From: Alphaproteobacteria bacterium | Lineage (GTDB): Bacteria > Pseudomonadota > Alphaproteobacteria > Reyranellales > Reyranellaceae | NCBI GenBank assembly: GCA_017307275.1 | Contig: JAFKFK010000015.1 | Location: forward strand, 91,061 to 155,060 | Direction of reading: 5' to 3' | DNA: 64,000 nt | Shown here: piece after piece, positions 45,484-54,451 of the stretch | How positions within the stretch are numbered: position 1 is the stretch's first letter | Layout of the letters: each line of letters starts with the position of its first letter | Notes under the pieces: generated by a model | Told to the model about the DNA's origin: nothing | The model's input: the letters and a program-made list of their open reading frames with translations, nothing else | Databases searched by the model: none | Made by a program: the position numbers and the translations under genes

Positions 45484-45641
45484 CCTAGCTTCAGCTCCTT
45501 GGAGATTACTACCGAAGAATAGTCGCTTCGCCTTATGCGAACGCAGGCACGCCATGGGCGTCCGCTATGTAGGTAGCGGGCCTCCGCTTCTCGCAATCAG
45601 CAGTTCGGAGATCACGTTTCCACACAGAGTTGGATGTGACC

Positions 45642-46481
45642 ATGGACACGCATGCGGAAGGGCTACACCAGCAGGACCATCGTAGCGCTGCCCGGCATCC
45701 AGACGATAGATCGCTGGAATCCATCACGCTTCTGGGAACGCAGGTCGCCTGTGCCACCTACGCCTCCGCATTGGAACGGATCAAGGAACTCGCTCTCGAA
45801 CAACGCCCCACCGCGGTCTGCCCATCAAATACTCACATCATCGGCGAGGCCCGCCACAATCCTGCGTTCGCTCGAATCCTTGATCGCTTCGATCTGGTGC
45901 TGCCGGACGGCATGCCGGTCGTTTGGGCTCTCAACTTTCGCGGAGCCGGCCTGAAGGATCGCGTATACGGCCCCTATTTCATGCGGCATGCACTACGGAA
46001 CACACCACGGCCGTGGCGCCATTTCTTCTTCGGCGACTCCGAGGCATGTCTCTCCGAACTCCGGCGCGTCCTGCTTCAACTGCAGCCGGATATCGAAATT
46101 GTCGGCATGCTTAGCCCGCCGTTCCGCCCCTTCACCGAGGCTGACGAAGTATCGTTCGCCGATGCCATCAATCGCGCCGCCCCGGACTTCGTGTGGGTCG
46201 CACTGCCCGGTGTGCGGATGGAACAGTGGATCATGGACAACCAGACGCGGTATCGGCGGGGGGTGTTCCTCGCTGTGGGCGATGCCTTCTCGCTGCTGAG
46301 TGGCCGTCGGTCATTCGCGCCGGCGTGGATGCAGCGGACGGGGCTGACCTGGGCCTACCGGTTGAGCAAGGAGCCGCTCCGGCTCGGGCCACGCTATCTG
46401 CAGTATAACTTAACGTTCGTTCTCTATTGGCTCTGGGATGTCGTGCGATGGCGGGCTTGGGGAAAGATCCGCCATCCCTAA
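45642..46481 (+). CDS. WecG/TagA/CpsF-family (GT26) glycosyltransferase
   Basis: A 279-residue glycosyltransferase: AVCPSNTHIIGEARHNPAFARIL, the catalytic-site LPDGMPVVWA, HFFFGDSEACLSEL and FVWVALPGVRMEQWIMDN are standard for this family. These enzymes add the second sugar to an undecaprenyl-PP-linked sugar at the inner membrane; the C-terminus (RYLQYNLTFVLYWLWDVVRWRAW) is suited to membrane association. The ATG at 45642 has only a weak ribosome site; a TTG at 45630 is possible. It marks the left end of the polysaccharide locus. No initiating phosphoglycosyl transferase is in the window. Confidence 0.92.
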   Translation: MDTHAEGLHQQDHRSAARHPDDRSLESITLLGTQVACATYASALERIKELALEQRPTAVCPSNTHIIGEARHNPAFARILDRFDLVLPDGMPVVWALNFRGAGLKDRVYGPYFMRHALRNTPRPWRHFFFGDSEACLSELRRVLLQLQPDIEIVGMLSPPFRPFTEADEVSFADAINRAAPDFVWVALPGVRMEQWIMDNQTRYRRGVFLAVGDAFSLLSGRRSFAPAWMQRTGLTWAYRLSKEPLRLGPRYLQYNLTFVLYWLWDVVRWRAWGKIRHP

Positions 46482-47506
46482 CGCGAACCCGCGAGGTGAT
46501 CGGTCTTCGGCTGAGCTGCAGACAACGGCCGTGAGATCGGCCGAAGGGGGATCGGGATCAGGAAGGCGGCAACAGATGCCGCCGTGGTCTTGGGGTCCTC
46601 CTCCATCGGGTCGTGACCAAGGGTTTCGAAGATTTCGACCTTCGAGCCCTTGATATCATCCTCGAATCGGAAGGCGTCGGAGACAGGCACCCAGCGGTCC
46701 TTCGCGCCCCACAGGATCAGAGTGGGTAGCGCAAGACGCTTGAGCGGCGTCGGATCGAGCGGCTCCTGTGTGCGGGCACGCTGTAAGGTGGCTTCGCGGT
46801 TACCGGGAAAGCGCTGCAGCTCGGCAGTACGCTTTACACGTTCCTCCGTCACCATCGCCGGATCGGCGTAGGCCTCGCCGAGCTTTCTCCGCACCCAGAG
46901 CTCGGGTTTGAAGTGGATCCCGATATCCCCGACCAGGGGCAGGCGCGCAACCTTGGTCGGCCATGCCGCCTCCCGGTTCTCGCCCGCTGCATCCACCAGG
47001 ATGATTTGGCTCACCCGATCGGGCCGCGTCGCCGCGAAGGTCCAGGCTACGGCGCCGCCCAGCGAATGTCCGGCCAGCACGACCCGGTCGAGCTTCAACT
47101 TGTCGACCAGGGCTTCGATGAAATCGGCGTAGGCCTCGACTGTGTATACATTACGTGGCCATGCGCCGGTGAGCCCGTGGCCCGGCAAATCCACCGAGAT
47201 CAGCCGCGCTGATGATTGAAGCTCATGTGCCCACCCCTCCCATACATGCAGCGAGCCACCCGAGCCGTGAATCAGCACCAGCGGAATGCCGTTGGGATTG
47301 CCCTGGTCGCGTATATGGGCACGTACACCGCCGATGTCGATGAATGTTGATCTGTCGTTGGCATATCGCGCTATCAGCAACTCAGGCGGAAGCGAGGGCG
47401 AATAGGCCCACAATGCCACGCCCGCCAGCGCTCCTAGCGCAAGCAGCGGGTAGACAAGCCAGCGCCGCGGTCGATCGGCAACTTCGCGCCCTGAATCGCT
47501 CAGCAC
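46478..47506 (-). CDS. Membrane-anchored alpha/beta hydrolase
   Basis: A 342-residue hydrolase. After an N-terminal membrane helix (WLVYPLLALGALAGVALWAY) comes the fold with the oxyanion HGSGGSLHVWEGWA, the nucleophile S148 in AGHSLGGAVAW, an Asp in LWGAKDRWVPV and a His in TLGHDPMEED. Substrate unknown; esters or C-C bonds are possible. The start is GTG at 47506, with GGAGG about 8 bases upstream; the open frame extends much further but without family similarity. It converges on the glycosyltransferase gene with a 4-bp overlap. A 265-bp gap without a gene separates it from the beta-helix gene. Confidence 0.85.
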   Translation of the reverse strand: MLSDSGREVADRPRRWLVYPLLALGALAGVALWAYSPSLPPELLIARYANDRSTFIDIGGVRAHIRDQGNPNGIPLVLIHGSGGSLHVWEGWAHELQSSARLISVDLPGHGLTGAWPRNVYTVEAYADFIEALVDKLKLDRVVLAGHSLGGAVAWTFAATRPDRVSQIILVDAAGENREAAWPTKVARLPLVGDIGIHFKPELWVRRKLGEAYADPAMVTEERVKRTAELQRFPGNREATLQRARTQEPLDPTPLKRLALPTLILWGAKDRWVPVSDAFRFEDDIKGSKVEIFETLGHDPMEEDPKTTAASVAAFLIPIPLRPISRPLSAAQPKTDHLAGSR

Positions 47507-47771
47507 GTGGAGGCCTCCGAACTCCAGGCCCCTTGAGGGCTGATAATGCTCGAGGCACTCTCGCGGTCTGGTTTCCCAACTCCTTGGATCAACAAAGCTT
47601 CCTGCCTCCTGTGCGAAGGGAAGTTTCTTGCTGTTTCTGTCGTTAGAGGCAGGGCCAGCATGAATAGAAACAACACGCCGACTTTGTGTGACGCAACGGT
47701 CAGGATCAACAAGCGCCTGTGCGGTACTCCTTTTGCCGACTGATCTTGCTCGATGCACTTCACGCAGACTG

Positions 47772-49244
47772 TTAAAGAAAAATGAGGCGACCGCTCCGCT
47801 CCAGGCCTCTGCGCTGAAATTCGCCCCAGTCGCCGACGTCTTGCCCCCACACGAAGCGTGCCGGTCCCGCTTGCTCCGGCACACGGTACGTATTTCCATC
47901 GAACAGATTGCCGCCGTCCGTGATAATCGAAAAATTCTCACTGCCGGGCTTGGTGTCGGAGGTGCCGCCAGCACAGGCTGCACCTTCGAATGTCATATTG
48001 TTGGAGCGTACGATGTTGTTGCGCGTCTTGTACAGTTTGCCGTCACTATTCCGACGGCCCTGGTCGATCAGGATGATCCCGCATCTTTCAGGCGCAACCG
48101 TGAGCGTATTGTCCGTCACGACCACGTTCTCGGATGCCGCAAGGAGAATGTCGGCCCCCCAGAACCAGCCCCTGTCCCCGAGGCCGTTGCGCCTCAGCAC
48201 ATTGTTACGGATGACCGCCTTGAATGAAATCTCGTGAAAGATACCGACATCCTGGTTGTTCTCGACGAGATTCTCCTCGTAGAGGACGTTGCGACAGTCG
48301 ATATCGCACCATAGTCCGGGGCCATCGTTGCCATAGACATGGTTGCCGCGAAATGTGACCCCGTCACTCAGTGCAATCTTGACGCCACCAGCCTCCCAGG
48401 TGGCGTCAAAGCCATAGATGTTGTTCGCCCAGATACGGCTTCTCTCGATGAGAATGTCGTTGCCATTGCCCTCGATGCCGATCTGGCCATTGTGATGAAC
48501 GTCACAGTTATGCACGCGACTGCCATTTCCCACACTGAGACCGGCACCGCTGTTCAGGCGGGCCTCGCAGTTCTCAATGATCCATCTGGTGCCTTCGCGA
48601 GCATGGATCGCTCCCTTCTGCGCAGCACTTGCAAACTTCTCGACCGTAATATTACGGATCAGCACGTCGTTGGCTGTGCTCTCGAACGCAAATGAAGCGA
48701 CCGTGAGTTCGATCTTTCGCTTAACCGGATCGTCACCGAGATAGACCTTGCCACCTGCATAATCGATGAAGAACTTACCGCCTGTCAGCGCGGTCTTGCT
48801 CCCCACCCTCGTCAGCGGTCGGTCGTCGACAAACAGGGCTTCGGGCTGATTGCAGGTCGGAGCACTTGGCAGGCATTCGCCGTGCTTCCGACTAGGCTGA
48901 AGTCGAATGTTCACTGCCCAGAAGTTCTCTTCACGCCTGAAGCCGGTCAGCAATCGGCTCCCATTCAAGACGGTTCGGCCCTCTCCATAGAATTGCTGTT
49001 TTGGCAACGGCCGAACCGCCTGCGCCCTGTGAGTGCCGTTCTTGAGACAAAACGAGGCGCCAACGCCAGCGCGATCCGCCACTGCCTGAATCAAGGTACC
49101 GGGCTCGATTACGATCGCATTGGATGGACACCGCGAATCATCGACGCCAGCCAGTGCCCCATCCCCAATGAGCAGAGCGCTGCCAAGCACCAGTGCGCCG
49201 AGCAGACACTTGCGCGCCGCTCCCTCGGGAGCTCGAGCCATCAT
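47772..49244 (-). CDS. Secreted right-handed parallel beta-helix protein
   Basis: A 490-residue exported protein with a signal peptide (CLLGALVLGSALLIGDGALA) and an N-terminal cap (IEPGTLIQAVADRAGVGASFCLKNGTHR). It then has a long series of 20-25-residue coils rich in N, V and I (VLIRNITVEKF, IIENCEARLNSGAGLSVGNG, VTFRGNHVYGNDGPGLWC, AVIRNNVLRRNGLGDRGWFW). This is the pectate-lyase/mannuronan-epimerase-like (Beta_helix) fold, implying a polysaccharide lyase or epimerase in the periplasm. The ATG overlaps the Wzy stop (ATGA), so it likely modifies the polymer made by this locus. Confidence 0.87.
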   Translation of the reverse strand: MMARAPEGAARKCLLGALVLGSALLIGDGALAGVDDSRCPSNAIVIEPGTLIQAVADRAGVGASFCLKNGTHRAQAVRPLPKQQFYGEGRTVLNGSRLLTGFRREENFWAVNIRLQPSRKHGECLPSAPTCNQPEALFVDDRPLTRVGSKTALTGGKFFIDYAGGKVYLGDDPVKRKIELTVASFAFESTANDVLIRNITVEKFASAAQKGAIHAREGTRWIIENCEARLNSGAGLSVGNGSRVHNCDVHHNGQIGIEGNGNDILIERSRIWANNIYGFDATWEAGGVKIALSDGVTFRGNHVYGNDGPGLWCDIDCRNVLYEENLVENNQDVGIFHEISFKAVIRNNVLRRNGLGDRGWFWGADILLAASENVVVTDNTLTVAPERCGIILIDQGRRNSDGKLYKTRNNIVRSNNMTFEGAACAGGTSDTKPGSENFSIITDGGNLFDGNTYRVPEQAGPARFVWGQDVGDWGEFQRRGLERSGRLIFL

Positions 49245-50599
49245 CGCCCTGCACTCGCAAATTCGCCGGCGAACTGTGCGCGATAGACCATCACCGACCC
49301 GATCCCGAAGCCAAACAGGCACCAGAACCAGATACCTTGCATCGGCCCCTCGAGGGTAACGTCGAACGTCGCGTTGATAACGATCGCCGTCACGTAGCAG
49401 AAGATCCACAGGAAGAGATTTTGCCACTGCATGTGTCGACGAGCACGGGCAACCAACATCGCATGCAGCATCAAGCCGCTCCAGGATATGAGCATCAGCG
49501 ACCACAACACGACGCCTGGCACTCCGGCTCGTGCCAGAAGTGTCATGTGCGCATTGTGCGGGCTTCGCGTTGGAGGACGAGATGCGTTGGCATCACCTGT
49601 GCCGGCGAAGCCATCGGCATCGGCAAGGTTCAAGCCAAACCCTCTGCCGGTCCAGAAGTTTGGCCCGTAGAGCGTGTCATTGACAATGATGTCCCACCAG
49701 TCGAGGCGCCATTTCTTGGTTCCTTCCGTCTGCGCTCCGGATTGCCCGATGACACTCTTGACGTTCTCCAAGATCTGGTGGGCGCTGACCGGGCGGTCGA
49801 TCGAATCCTTGACTTCTTCGTAGTCGAGGAACGCAACCTCAGCCGCTAGGAGGACGGCGAAGATGCCTATTCCCGCCGCGACGGCCGTCAGCATCAGACG
49901 CAACCTTCCCAGGACAAGCATCGCAAACGCAATCGACACGAGCGCGGCGAGCGTAGCTCCCCGGTTGGAGGCGCCGATCATCGCCAGCGCCCCGAACCAG
50001 ATCAGGATCCAGAACCACGACACCTTGCGGTAACCGATCAAGACGAAGACCGCGGCTCCCGCCAGATGTGTGCCCACCGCGCTTGCCCCGATTTCCACGA
50101 CCGGGACGTTCGGGCCGTACAATCTGGGAATGTAGTCGCCCCAATATTTGGTGAGCCAGAACGCCAACGGTATTATCGGAAACGTCACGAGCGACGCGCC
50201 GTAGTAGCGAAGTACCGTATCGATCCTGCGTGCGTCCTCGAGCACCAACCCAATGGCGATGAATGCGAAGCCGCCATACAGGATGATGACGCTGTCGCGC
50301 AGGGCATCAAAACCATACACGCCGATAAACGGTATTGTTCGCACCACAACCCATGCCATCCCCACGACCAGCACGAGACTTGGCAACGTCGTGACAGAGC
50401 CGGCAAGTGCACCCGATCTCACAAAGACGACTATTCCCGCGAGGAAGGCAATCTCGCCAATATAGAGAGGTGGAAAGCCAACGTAGGCGAAGCCTTTTCC
50501 AAGCAAGGCATAGCCCAGCAGTACGATTGCCAGGAACGTCAGGTAACGATCGCCCCAGAGATGCGCGCGTCCCGAAGCTCGCTTGACCGCGTCCGACAT
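49241..50599 (-). CDS. O-antigen ligase/polymerase (Wzy-like) family membrane protein
   Basis: A 452-residue protein with about ten or eleven membrane helices (YLTFLAIVLLGYALLGKGF, ALAMIGASNRGATLAALVSIAFAMLVLG) and a large periplasmic loop (about residues 255-340). The loop ends in the ligase/polymerase motif RSPHNAHMTLLARAGVPGVVLW, with a conserved His. It would polymerise lipid-linked repeat units or ligate chains. The ATG at 50599 has no clear ribosome site; a GTG at 50605 is two codons longer. It sits between the flippase and the beta-helix genes. Confidence 0.87.
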   Translation of the reverse strand: MSDAVKRASGRAHLWGDRYLTFLAIVLLGYALLGKGFAYVGFPPLYIGEIAFLAGIVVFVRSGALAGSVTTLPSLVLVVGMAWVVVRTIPFIGVYGFDALRDSVIILYGGFAFIAIGLVLEDARRIDTVLRYYGASLVTFPIIPLAFWLTKYWGDYIPRLYGPNVPVVEIGASAVGTHLAGAAVFVLIGYRKVSWFWILIWFGALAMIGASNRGATLAALVSIAFAMLVLGRLRLMLTAVAAGIGIFAVLLAAEVAFLDYEEVKDSIDRPVSAHQILENVKSVIGQSGAQTEGTKKWRLDWWDIIVNDTLYGPNFWTGRGFGLNLADADGFAGTGDANASRPPTRSPHNAHMTLLARAGVPGVVLWSLMLISWSGLMLHAMLVARARRHMQWQNLFLWIFCYVTAIVINATFDVTLEGPMQGIWFWCLFGFGIGSVMVYRAQFAGEFASAGR

Positions 50600-50635
50600 T
50601 GTCACACTGCGGGCTGGTGTTTCATCATCGTGAAC

Positions 50636-51943
50636 TCACTGCTTCACGGGGGCACCGATGGCCTGGTCAGCCTCCGCTCCCTCATCCAATGCAACGAGGG
50701 CGCGATTCTTGGCCTTCTCGCAGGCAATCAGCCACGTGATCGCGATCACCGCTCCGACAGCACGGACCAGATTGGCGATAAGCAGAGCGAGGCACGCGCC
50801 AAACACGCCCATCGGGCCAATGAGTGACAGAGCCAGCACCAGCGCCACGATCACCGCCACGACATTGACCAGGAAAGCGAGCCTGCCCGATTGAACGCCG
50901 AGCAGGGTCTTGCTGATCATTTCGGCGATGTAGTCAAAGACGCCGGCGACGACGAGCAGTTGCAGTCCGATCACGACACCGAGATACGGCGACGAGTTCC
51001 CGTAGACCGCTTGCAGGAGGAGATGCGGTATCACCAATCCGGCAGCGCAGATGACTAGAATTGGGCCCAATCCGAAGAGCATGTAGCGATACGCTGCACG
51101 CCATGCACCCAGGACACCTCCGGAATGATGTGCGTGTGCGGCAACCTGAGGAATGGCGTTCCCGATACCAAAGATGATCGGGTTCATCGTATTGGCGATA
51201 TTCAGTCCCGCTTGAAGTGACGCGGTCGCCGCGAGACCCGCAAACGCCGCGAGCATCCAGGGAAAGAGCTGGGCGCGAATGAGAACCAGCTCATAGTTTA
51301 CAAGCGACCACTTTCCCACCGACAGATACTCGGCAGCCAGCTGTCGAATTGCAGTGACGTCGGGCCAGGCAAATTGCAGCTTTGACGCGTGCACAAGGGC
51401 GCCAACGACAAAAGTTGCAGACATCGCATAGAGTGCGGATGGAAGAGTGACCGAGCCGGTCCACAGCACAATGCCAATCACCAGCACCTGTCCGACATAG
51501 GCGATGCCATCTCCGGCCACCGCCGCCCGGTAGCGAAACTCGGCAAGCAGGAAGCGTCGAGATGTCTCTTGCGCTTGCCAGCAGAGGTAACAGAGACAGG
51601 CCGGCAACAGAATGTTGTCCTCGTCCAATATCGTCGTACCTATCGCCATGGCCATGACGAGAACCAGACTTAGGGCCGCAGCGAGCAGCACCGTGTTTCC
51701 AAGCAAGGTGGCACGTTCGTCTTCAGTTGCGACACACAGCCGGACGGACAACGGGTAGGAGATAAGCGAGTAGTCAATCGCCCGCAGGAGGAAAATGCCG
51801 CCAAGGAAAAGGGCAAACTCTCCATAGTCCTGCTCGCTGAGTACGCGCGCGAGCAGCACATTGAGCATGAAGTTGCCACCACTCACGACGCATTGATCGA
51901 CGAGTGTCCATGATGCTCTTTCAAAAAACTGTTTGCCTTCCAT
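50636..51943 (-). CDS. Wzx-like polysaccharide flippase (MATE/MVF clan)
   Basis: A 435-residue protein with about twelve membrane helices. The start QFFERASWTLVDQCVVSGGNFMLNVLLARVLSEQDYGEFALF is typical of the PST/RfbX branch that flips undecaprenyl-PP-linked units to the periplasm. GAGGG lies before the ATG at 51943, and the longer frame overlaps the Wzz gene. Located directly between the chain-length regulator and the polymerase genes, which supports the Wzx role. The C-terminus is charged (ACEKAKNRALVALDEGAEAD). Confidence 0.87.
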   Translation of the reverse strand: MEGKQFFERASWTLVDQCVVSGGNFMLNVLLARVLSEQDYGEFALFLGGIFLLRAIDYSLISYPLSVRLCVATEDERATLLGNTVLLAAALSLVLVMAMAIGTTILDEDNILLPACLCYLCWQAQETSRRFLLAEFRYRAAVAGDGIAYVGQVLVIGIVLWTGSVTLPSALYAMSATFVVGALVHASKLQFAWPDVTAIRQLAAEYLSVGKWSLVNYELVLIRAQLFPWMLAAFAGLAATASLQAGLNIANTMNPIIFGIGNAIPQVAAHAHHSGGVLGAWRAAYRYMLFGLGPILVICAAGLVIPHLLLQAVYGNSSPYLGVVIGLQLLVVAGVFDYIAEMISKTLLGVQSGRLAFLVNVVAVIVALVLALSLIGPMGVFGACLALLIANLVRAVGAVIAITWLIACEKAKNRALVALDEGAEADQAIGAPVKQ

Positions 51944-51969
51944 GGAGTACCCTCGACCATTCCTATCCG

Positions 51970-53364
51970 TTAGGGGATGTGCTTCAGAGTTTGGCCTTCG
52001 GGTGGAGTGGCGGCGGAACTGATTTCCTGCGGGCGCCTCCTGTGCGTGGACGAACTGCCGCCAAAGCGAAGTGGCTCGAGCGCACGCTGGATCAATGACG
52101 CCAGACCGGCACGAAGACGACACAACTTGTCTGTGATCCACTGGCCTCCGGCACTGGCGGCCAGAGCCGTACGCCGAACAAGTGACACGAGACCGACACG
52201 TAGCCGGCGCAGAAGTGCCACCCCGGCTCTTGCACTACGGCCGATAAATCCATCGGCAGTATGCTGACCACAACGTCGGACGGCCGTCGCAAGACCGAGA
52301 AAGAGCCGCCGCGGTTCCAGCCCCAGCCGCTCACGCCACACCGCCAGACCGACACCAGCCAGCAAGCTCACGATAAACGACAGCCCCAGGATCACGAATC
52401 CCTTGGGGCTGGTCGGCGTGCGGTTTGGTATTGCCAGCTTTATGCCCTCGTCGGCTGCGAGAGATTCCTGGCTGCTGTCCTCGGCGTTCAACAACGCGTT
52501 CAGCTCTGCGCGGGCTGCCTCAAGTCCATCTGCACTCTGCAGGACCTTGGGGTGCTTTTCGCCGTTGATCGCCAGCTGCCGCTGCAGCTCACCCTCCGCT
52601 GCGGCAACAGCACTCTGTTCGCGAAGGACCTTCTTGTCCCGGACATATTCGAGCGCGATCGCATTGACGATTGCCGCGGCCTCGTCGGCAGACCGCGCAG
52701 TGAAGGAAATGGAGATGAGATAAGACCGCGTGTCTTTCATTACGTCCACGTGGTTACGCAACAGCGCAACCTGACGATCGAACGGCGAATGATTGCGTGT
52801 TTCCGGCAGGAGCAGCGTACGGATCCAGTCCACCACCCCCGACACCCACGATTTTGGCTCGATGATCTCGGGCTTCTCATCCAGCTTAAGACGCTTCACG
52901 ACAGCCTGCAGGATCGCATCGGAGACGATCAGGCGCGCTTCGCTCGTGACAAGCGAAGCTGCGTCGATGCTCCCTTTCGGGGTGAGTTTTGCTTGTTCGC
53001 CGGAGAAGAGATTCGGATAGACGAGAGCCGTCGCCGAATACTGGCGAGGGATCAGCGGTATGATGAGACACGCAAGCGTCATTGCCAGCGCGACGAACGA
53101 TGCTATGAGCCGCCAGTCCCTCCCGATTGATGACAGGGCACGCGCCGCCACGTTTTCGTAATACGATCGCAGATCCGTACGCTCAAACTCGAGAGCCGGT
53201 ATCCGCTGCTTGAGGTTTCTCACCCCAAGCTTCGGCGTGCGTGGCGCCTTGCTTTTTGCAAGGCTAGCCTTGCCCTGGGCGAGGCCGGTTCTCCCGTTGG
53301 TGAGATTGGTCCCTGCCAGCGTTTTTTCGCCTTCGAGTTCAAGCATACTCATGGTCGAATCCAT
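51970..53364 (-). CDS. Wzz/GumC chain-length determinant with basic C-terminal tail
   Basis: A 464-residue co-polymerase. After about 85 cytoplasmic residues comes helix 1 (LIASFVALAMTLACLIIPLIP), a periplasmic domain with coiled coil (DKKVLREQSAVAAAEGELQRQL) and helix 2 (GFVILGLSFIVSLLAGVGLAVW, about 323-345). The ordinary protein would end there, but about 115 basic residues follow, with repeats RRLRVGLVSLVRR (386-398) and CRLRAGLASLIQR (415-427). No Walker motifs for a tyrosine kinase are present. ATG at 53364; another ATG four codons later is possible. Confidence 0.88.
   Translation of the reverse strand: MDSTMSMLELEGEKTLAGTNLTNGRTGLAQGKASLAKSKAPRTPKLGVRNLKQRIPALEFERTDLRSYYENVAARALSSIGRDWRLIASFVALAMTLACLIIPLIPRQYSATALVYPNLFSGEQAKLTPKGSIDAASLVTSEARLIVSDAILQAVVKRLKLDEKPEIIEPKSWVSGVVDWIRTLLLPETRNHSPFDRQVALLRNHVDVMKDTRSYLISISFTARSADEAAAIVNAIALEYVRDKKVLREQSAVAAAEGELQRQLAINGEKHPKVLQSADGLEAARAELNALLNAEDSSQESLAADEGIKLAIPNRTPTSPKGFVILGLSFIVSLLAGVGLAVWRERLGLEPRRLFLGLATAVRRCGQHTADGFIGRSARAGVALLRRLRVGLVSLVRRTALAASAGGQWITDKLCRLRAGLASLIQRALEPLRFGGSSSTHRRRPQEISSAATPPEGQTLKHIP
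52094..52207 (-). repeat. Duplicated segment in the Wzz C-terminal tail
   Basis: DNA around 52094-52119 resembles DNA around 52180-52207 (offset about 87 bp, 29 codons). The protein copies are RLRAGLASLIQR and RLRVGLVSLVRR. A third related stretch (RAGVALLRR) abuts the second. The repeat suggests amplification of an amphipathic basic helix. Confidence 0.55.
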
Positions 53365-53479
53365 ACCTGATCAGCACGTGTAACGGGCGACCCTTTGGAC
53401 GGCATGTGTTCCTCAAACGGGCTAACCCCATGGAGGCAGCACGAGCACCCTCACCGTTCATGCCGCCGGCCTGGACACA

Positions 53480-53498
53480 CCAAGGGGACTACCCTTGG
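53480..53498. promoter_or_regulatory. Inverted repeat between wzz and rfbF
   Basis: CCAAGGG, GACTA, CCCTTGG: a perfect 7-bp inverted repeat in the gap between the divergent wzz and rfbF genes, 137 bp before the rfbF start. It could be an operator; no regulator gene is nearby. Confidence 0.35.
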
Positions 53499-53635
53499 CG
53501 CTTCGTTGACTCCCTGCATCGGCACGCACAGGGTTCTTTCCCTCGAGAGAGGCCAGCACGCGAGCACAAGGCGAAAGCACTGTGACCTCGGGTGCGATGG
53601 CGATGCACAATGCACATGATCCAAAGGCTGCTGCC

Positions 53636-54451
53636 ATGAAGACAGTTCTGTTCTGCGGCGGTCTCGGTACGCGTATACGAGACGTGTCCGAGAGCATTCC
53701 CAAGCCGATGATCCCGATCGGAGACAAGCCGATCCTGTGGCATCTGATGCACTACTACAGTCAGTTCGGTCACAAGGATTTCGTTCTCTGCCTTGGTTAC
53801 AAGGCAAATGTCGTCAAGGAATTCTTCCTCAATTACAGGCCCCAGACCTACGCAGACTGTGTCGTCTCGGGCTTCGGCGACAATGTGGAGATCCTTGGCG
53901 ACCCTCAGCAGGACTGGCGCATCGCCATGATCGATACCGGGATCTGGCGCAACATCGGCCAGCGGCTCCTGTCCGTCCGCGAGCACGTCGCCGGCGAAGA
54001 CATGTTCCTCGCCAACTACAGCGACGGCCTTTCCGACGTGAACCTGGACGAGATGATTGAGGCCTTCCGCGCCAGCCGTAAGATCGCCTGCTTCCTGGCA
54101 GTTCGGCCGTCATTCAGCATGCATCTCGTCGACATGCGGCCCAGCGGAAAGGTCAACCGCATCCGCGCCAGCCAGGAGGCCAATCTCTGGATCAATGGTG
54201 GCTTCTTCATCTTTCGCAACGAGATCTTCGACAACATAAAGCCCGGCGACGAGCTGGTCGAAGCGCCCTTCCAGCGCCTGATCGATGCTGACCAGCTCAT
54301 GGCCTTCAGGCACGAAGGCTTCTGGCGTCCAATGGACACACTGAAGGACAAGCAGGTTCTCGAAGACCTGGTCGACAAGGGCACCATGCCCTGGCTCATC
54401 AATGGGGCTTTGGCAGCCGCCCCGAATGATGCTGCAAGGAAGATCGGATGA
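53636..54451 (+). CDS. rfbF: Glucose-1-phosphate cytidylyltransferase
   Basis: A 271-residue sugar nucleotidyltransferase: FCGGLGTRIRDVSESIPKPMIPIGDKPILWHLMHYYS is the RfbF signature, with SDGLSDVNLDEM for the metal site and INGGFFIFRNEIFD and EAPFQRLIDADQLMAFRHEGFWRPMDTLKDKQVLEDL for sugar binding. It makes CDP-glucose from CTP and glucose-1-phosphate. AAAGG before ATG at 53636 and the MKTVLFCGGLGTR start favour this codon over upstream GTG/ATG options. Its usual partner RfbG (CDP-glucose 4,6-dehydratase) is absent; the next gene is a deacetylase, coupled by ATGA. Confidence 0.93.
   Translation: MKTVLFCGGLGTRIRDVSESIPKPMIPIGDKPILWHLMHYYSQFGHKDFVLCLGYKANVVKEFFLNYRPQTYADCVVSGFGDNVEILGDPQQDWRIAMIDTGIWRNIGQRLLSVREHVAGEDMFLANYSDGLSDVNLDEMIEAFRASRKIACFLAVRPSFSMHLVDMRPSGKVNRIRASQEANLWINGGFFIFRNEIFDNIKPGDELVEAPFQRLIDADQLMAFRHEGFWRPMDTLKDKQVLEDLVDKGTMPWLINGALAAAPNDAARKIG

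Noticed and set aside
44245..45555. 436-codon minus-strand frame
   Set aside because: Antisense to the flavodoxin-like reductase, whose motifs and ribosome site are clear.
47583..47715. Two copies of GGATCAACAA in the gap before the beta-helix gene
   Set aside because: Only ten bases, no flanking similarity; not enough for a repeat element.
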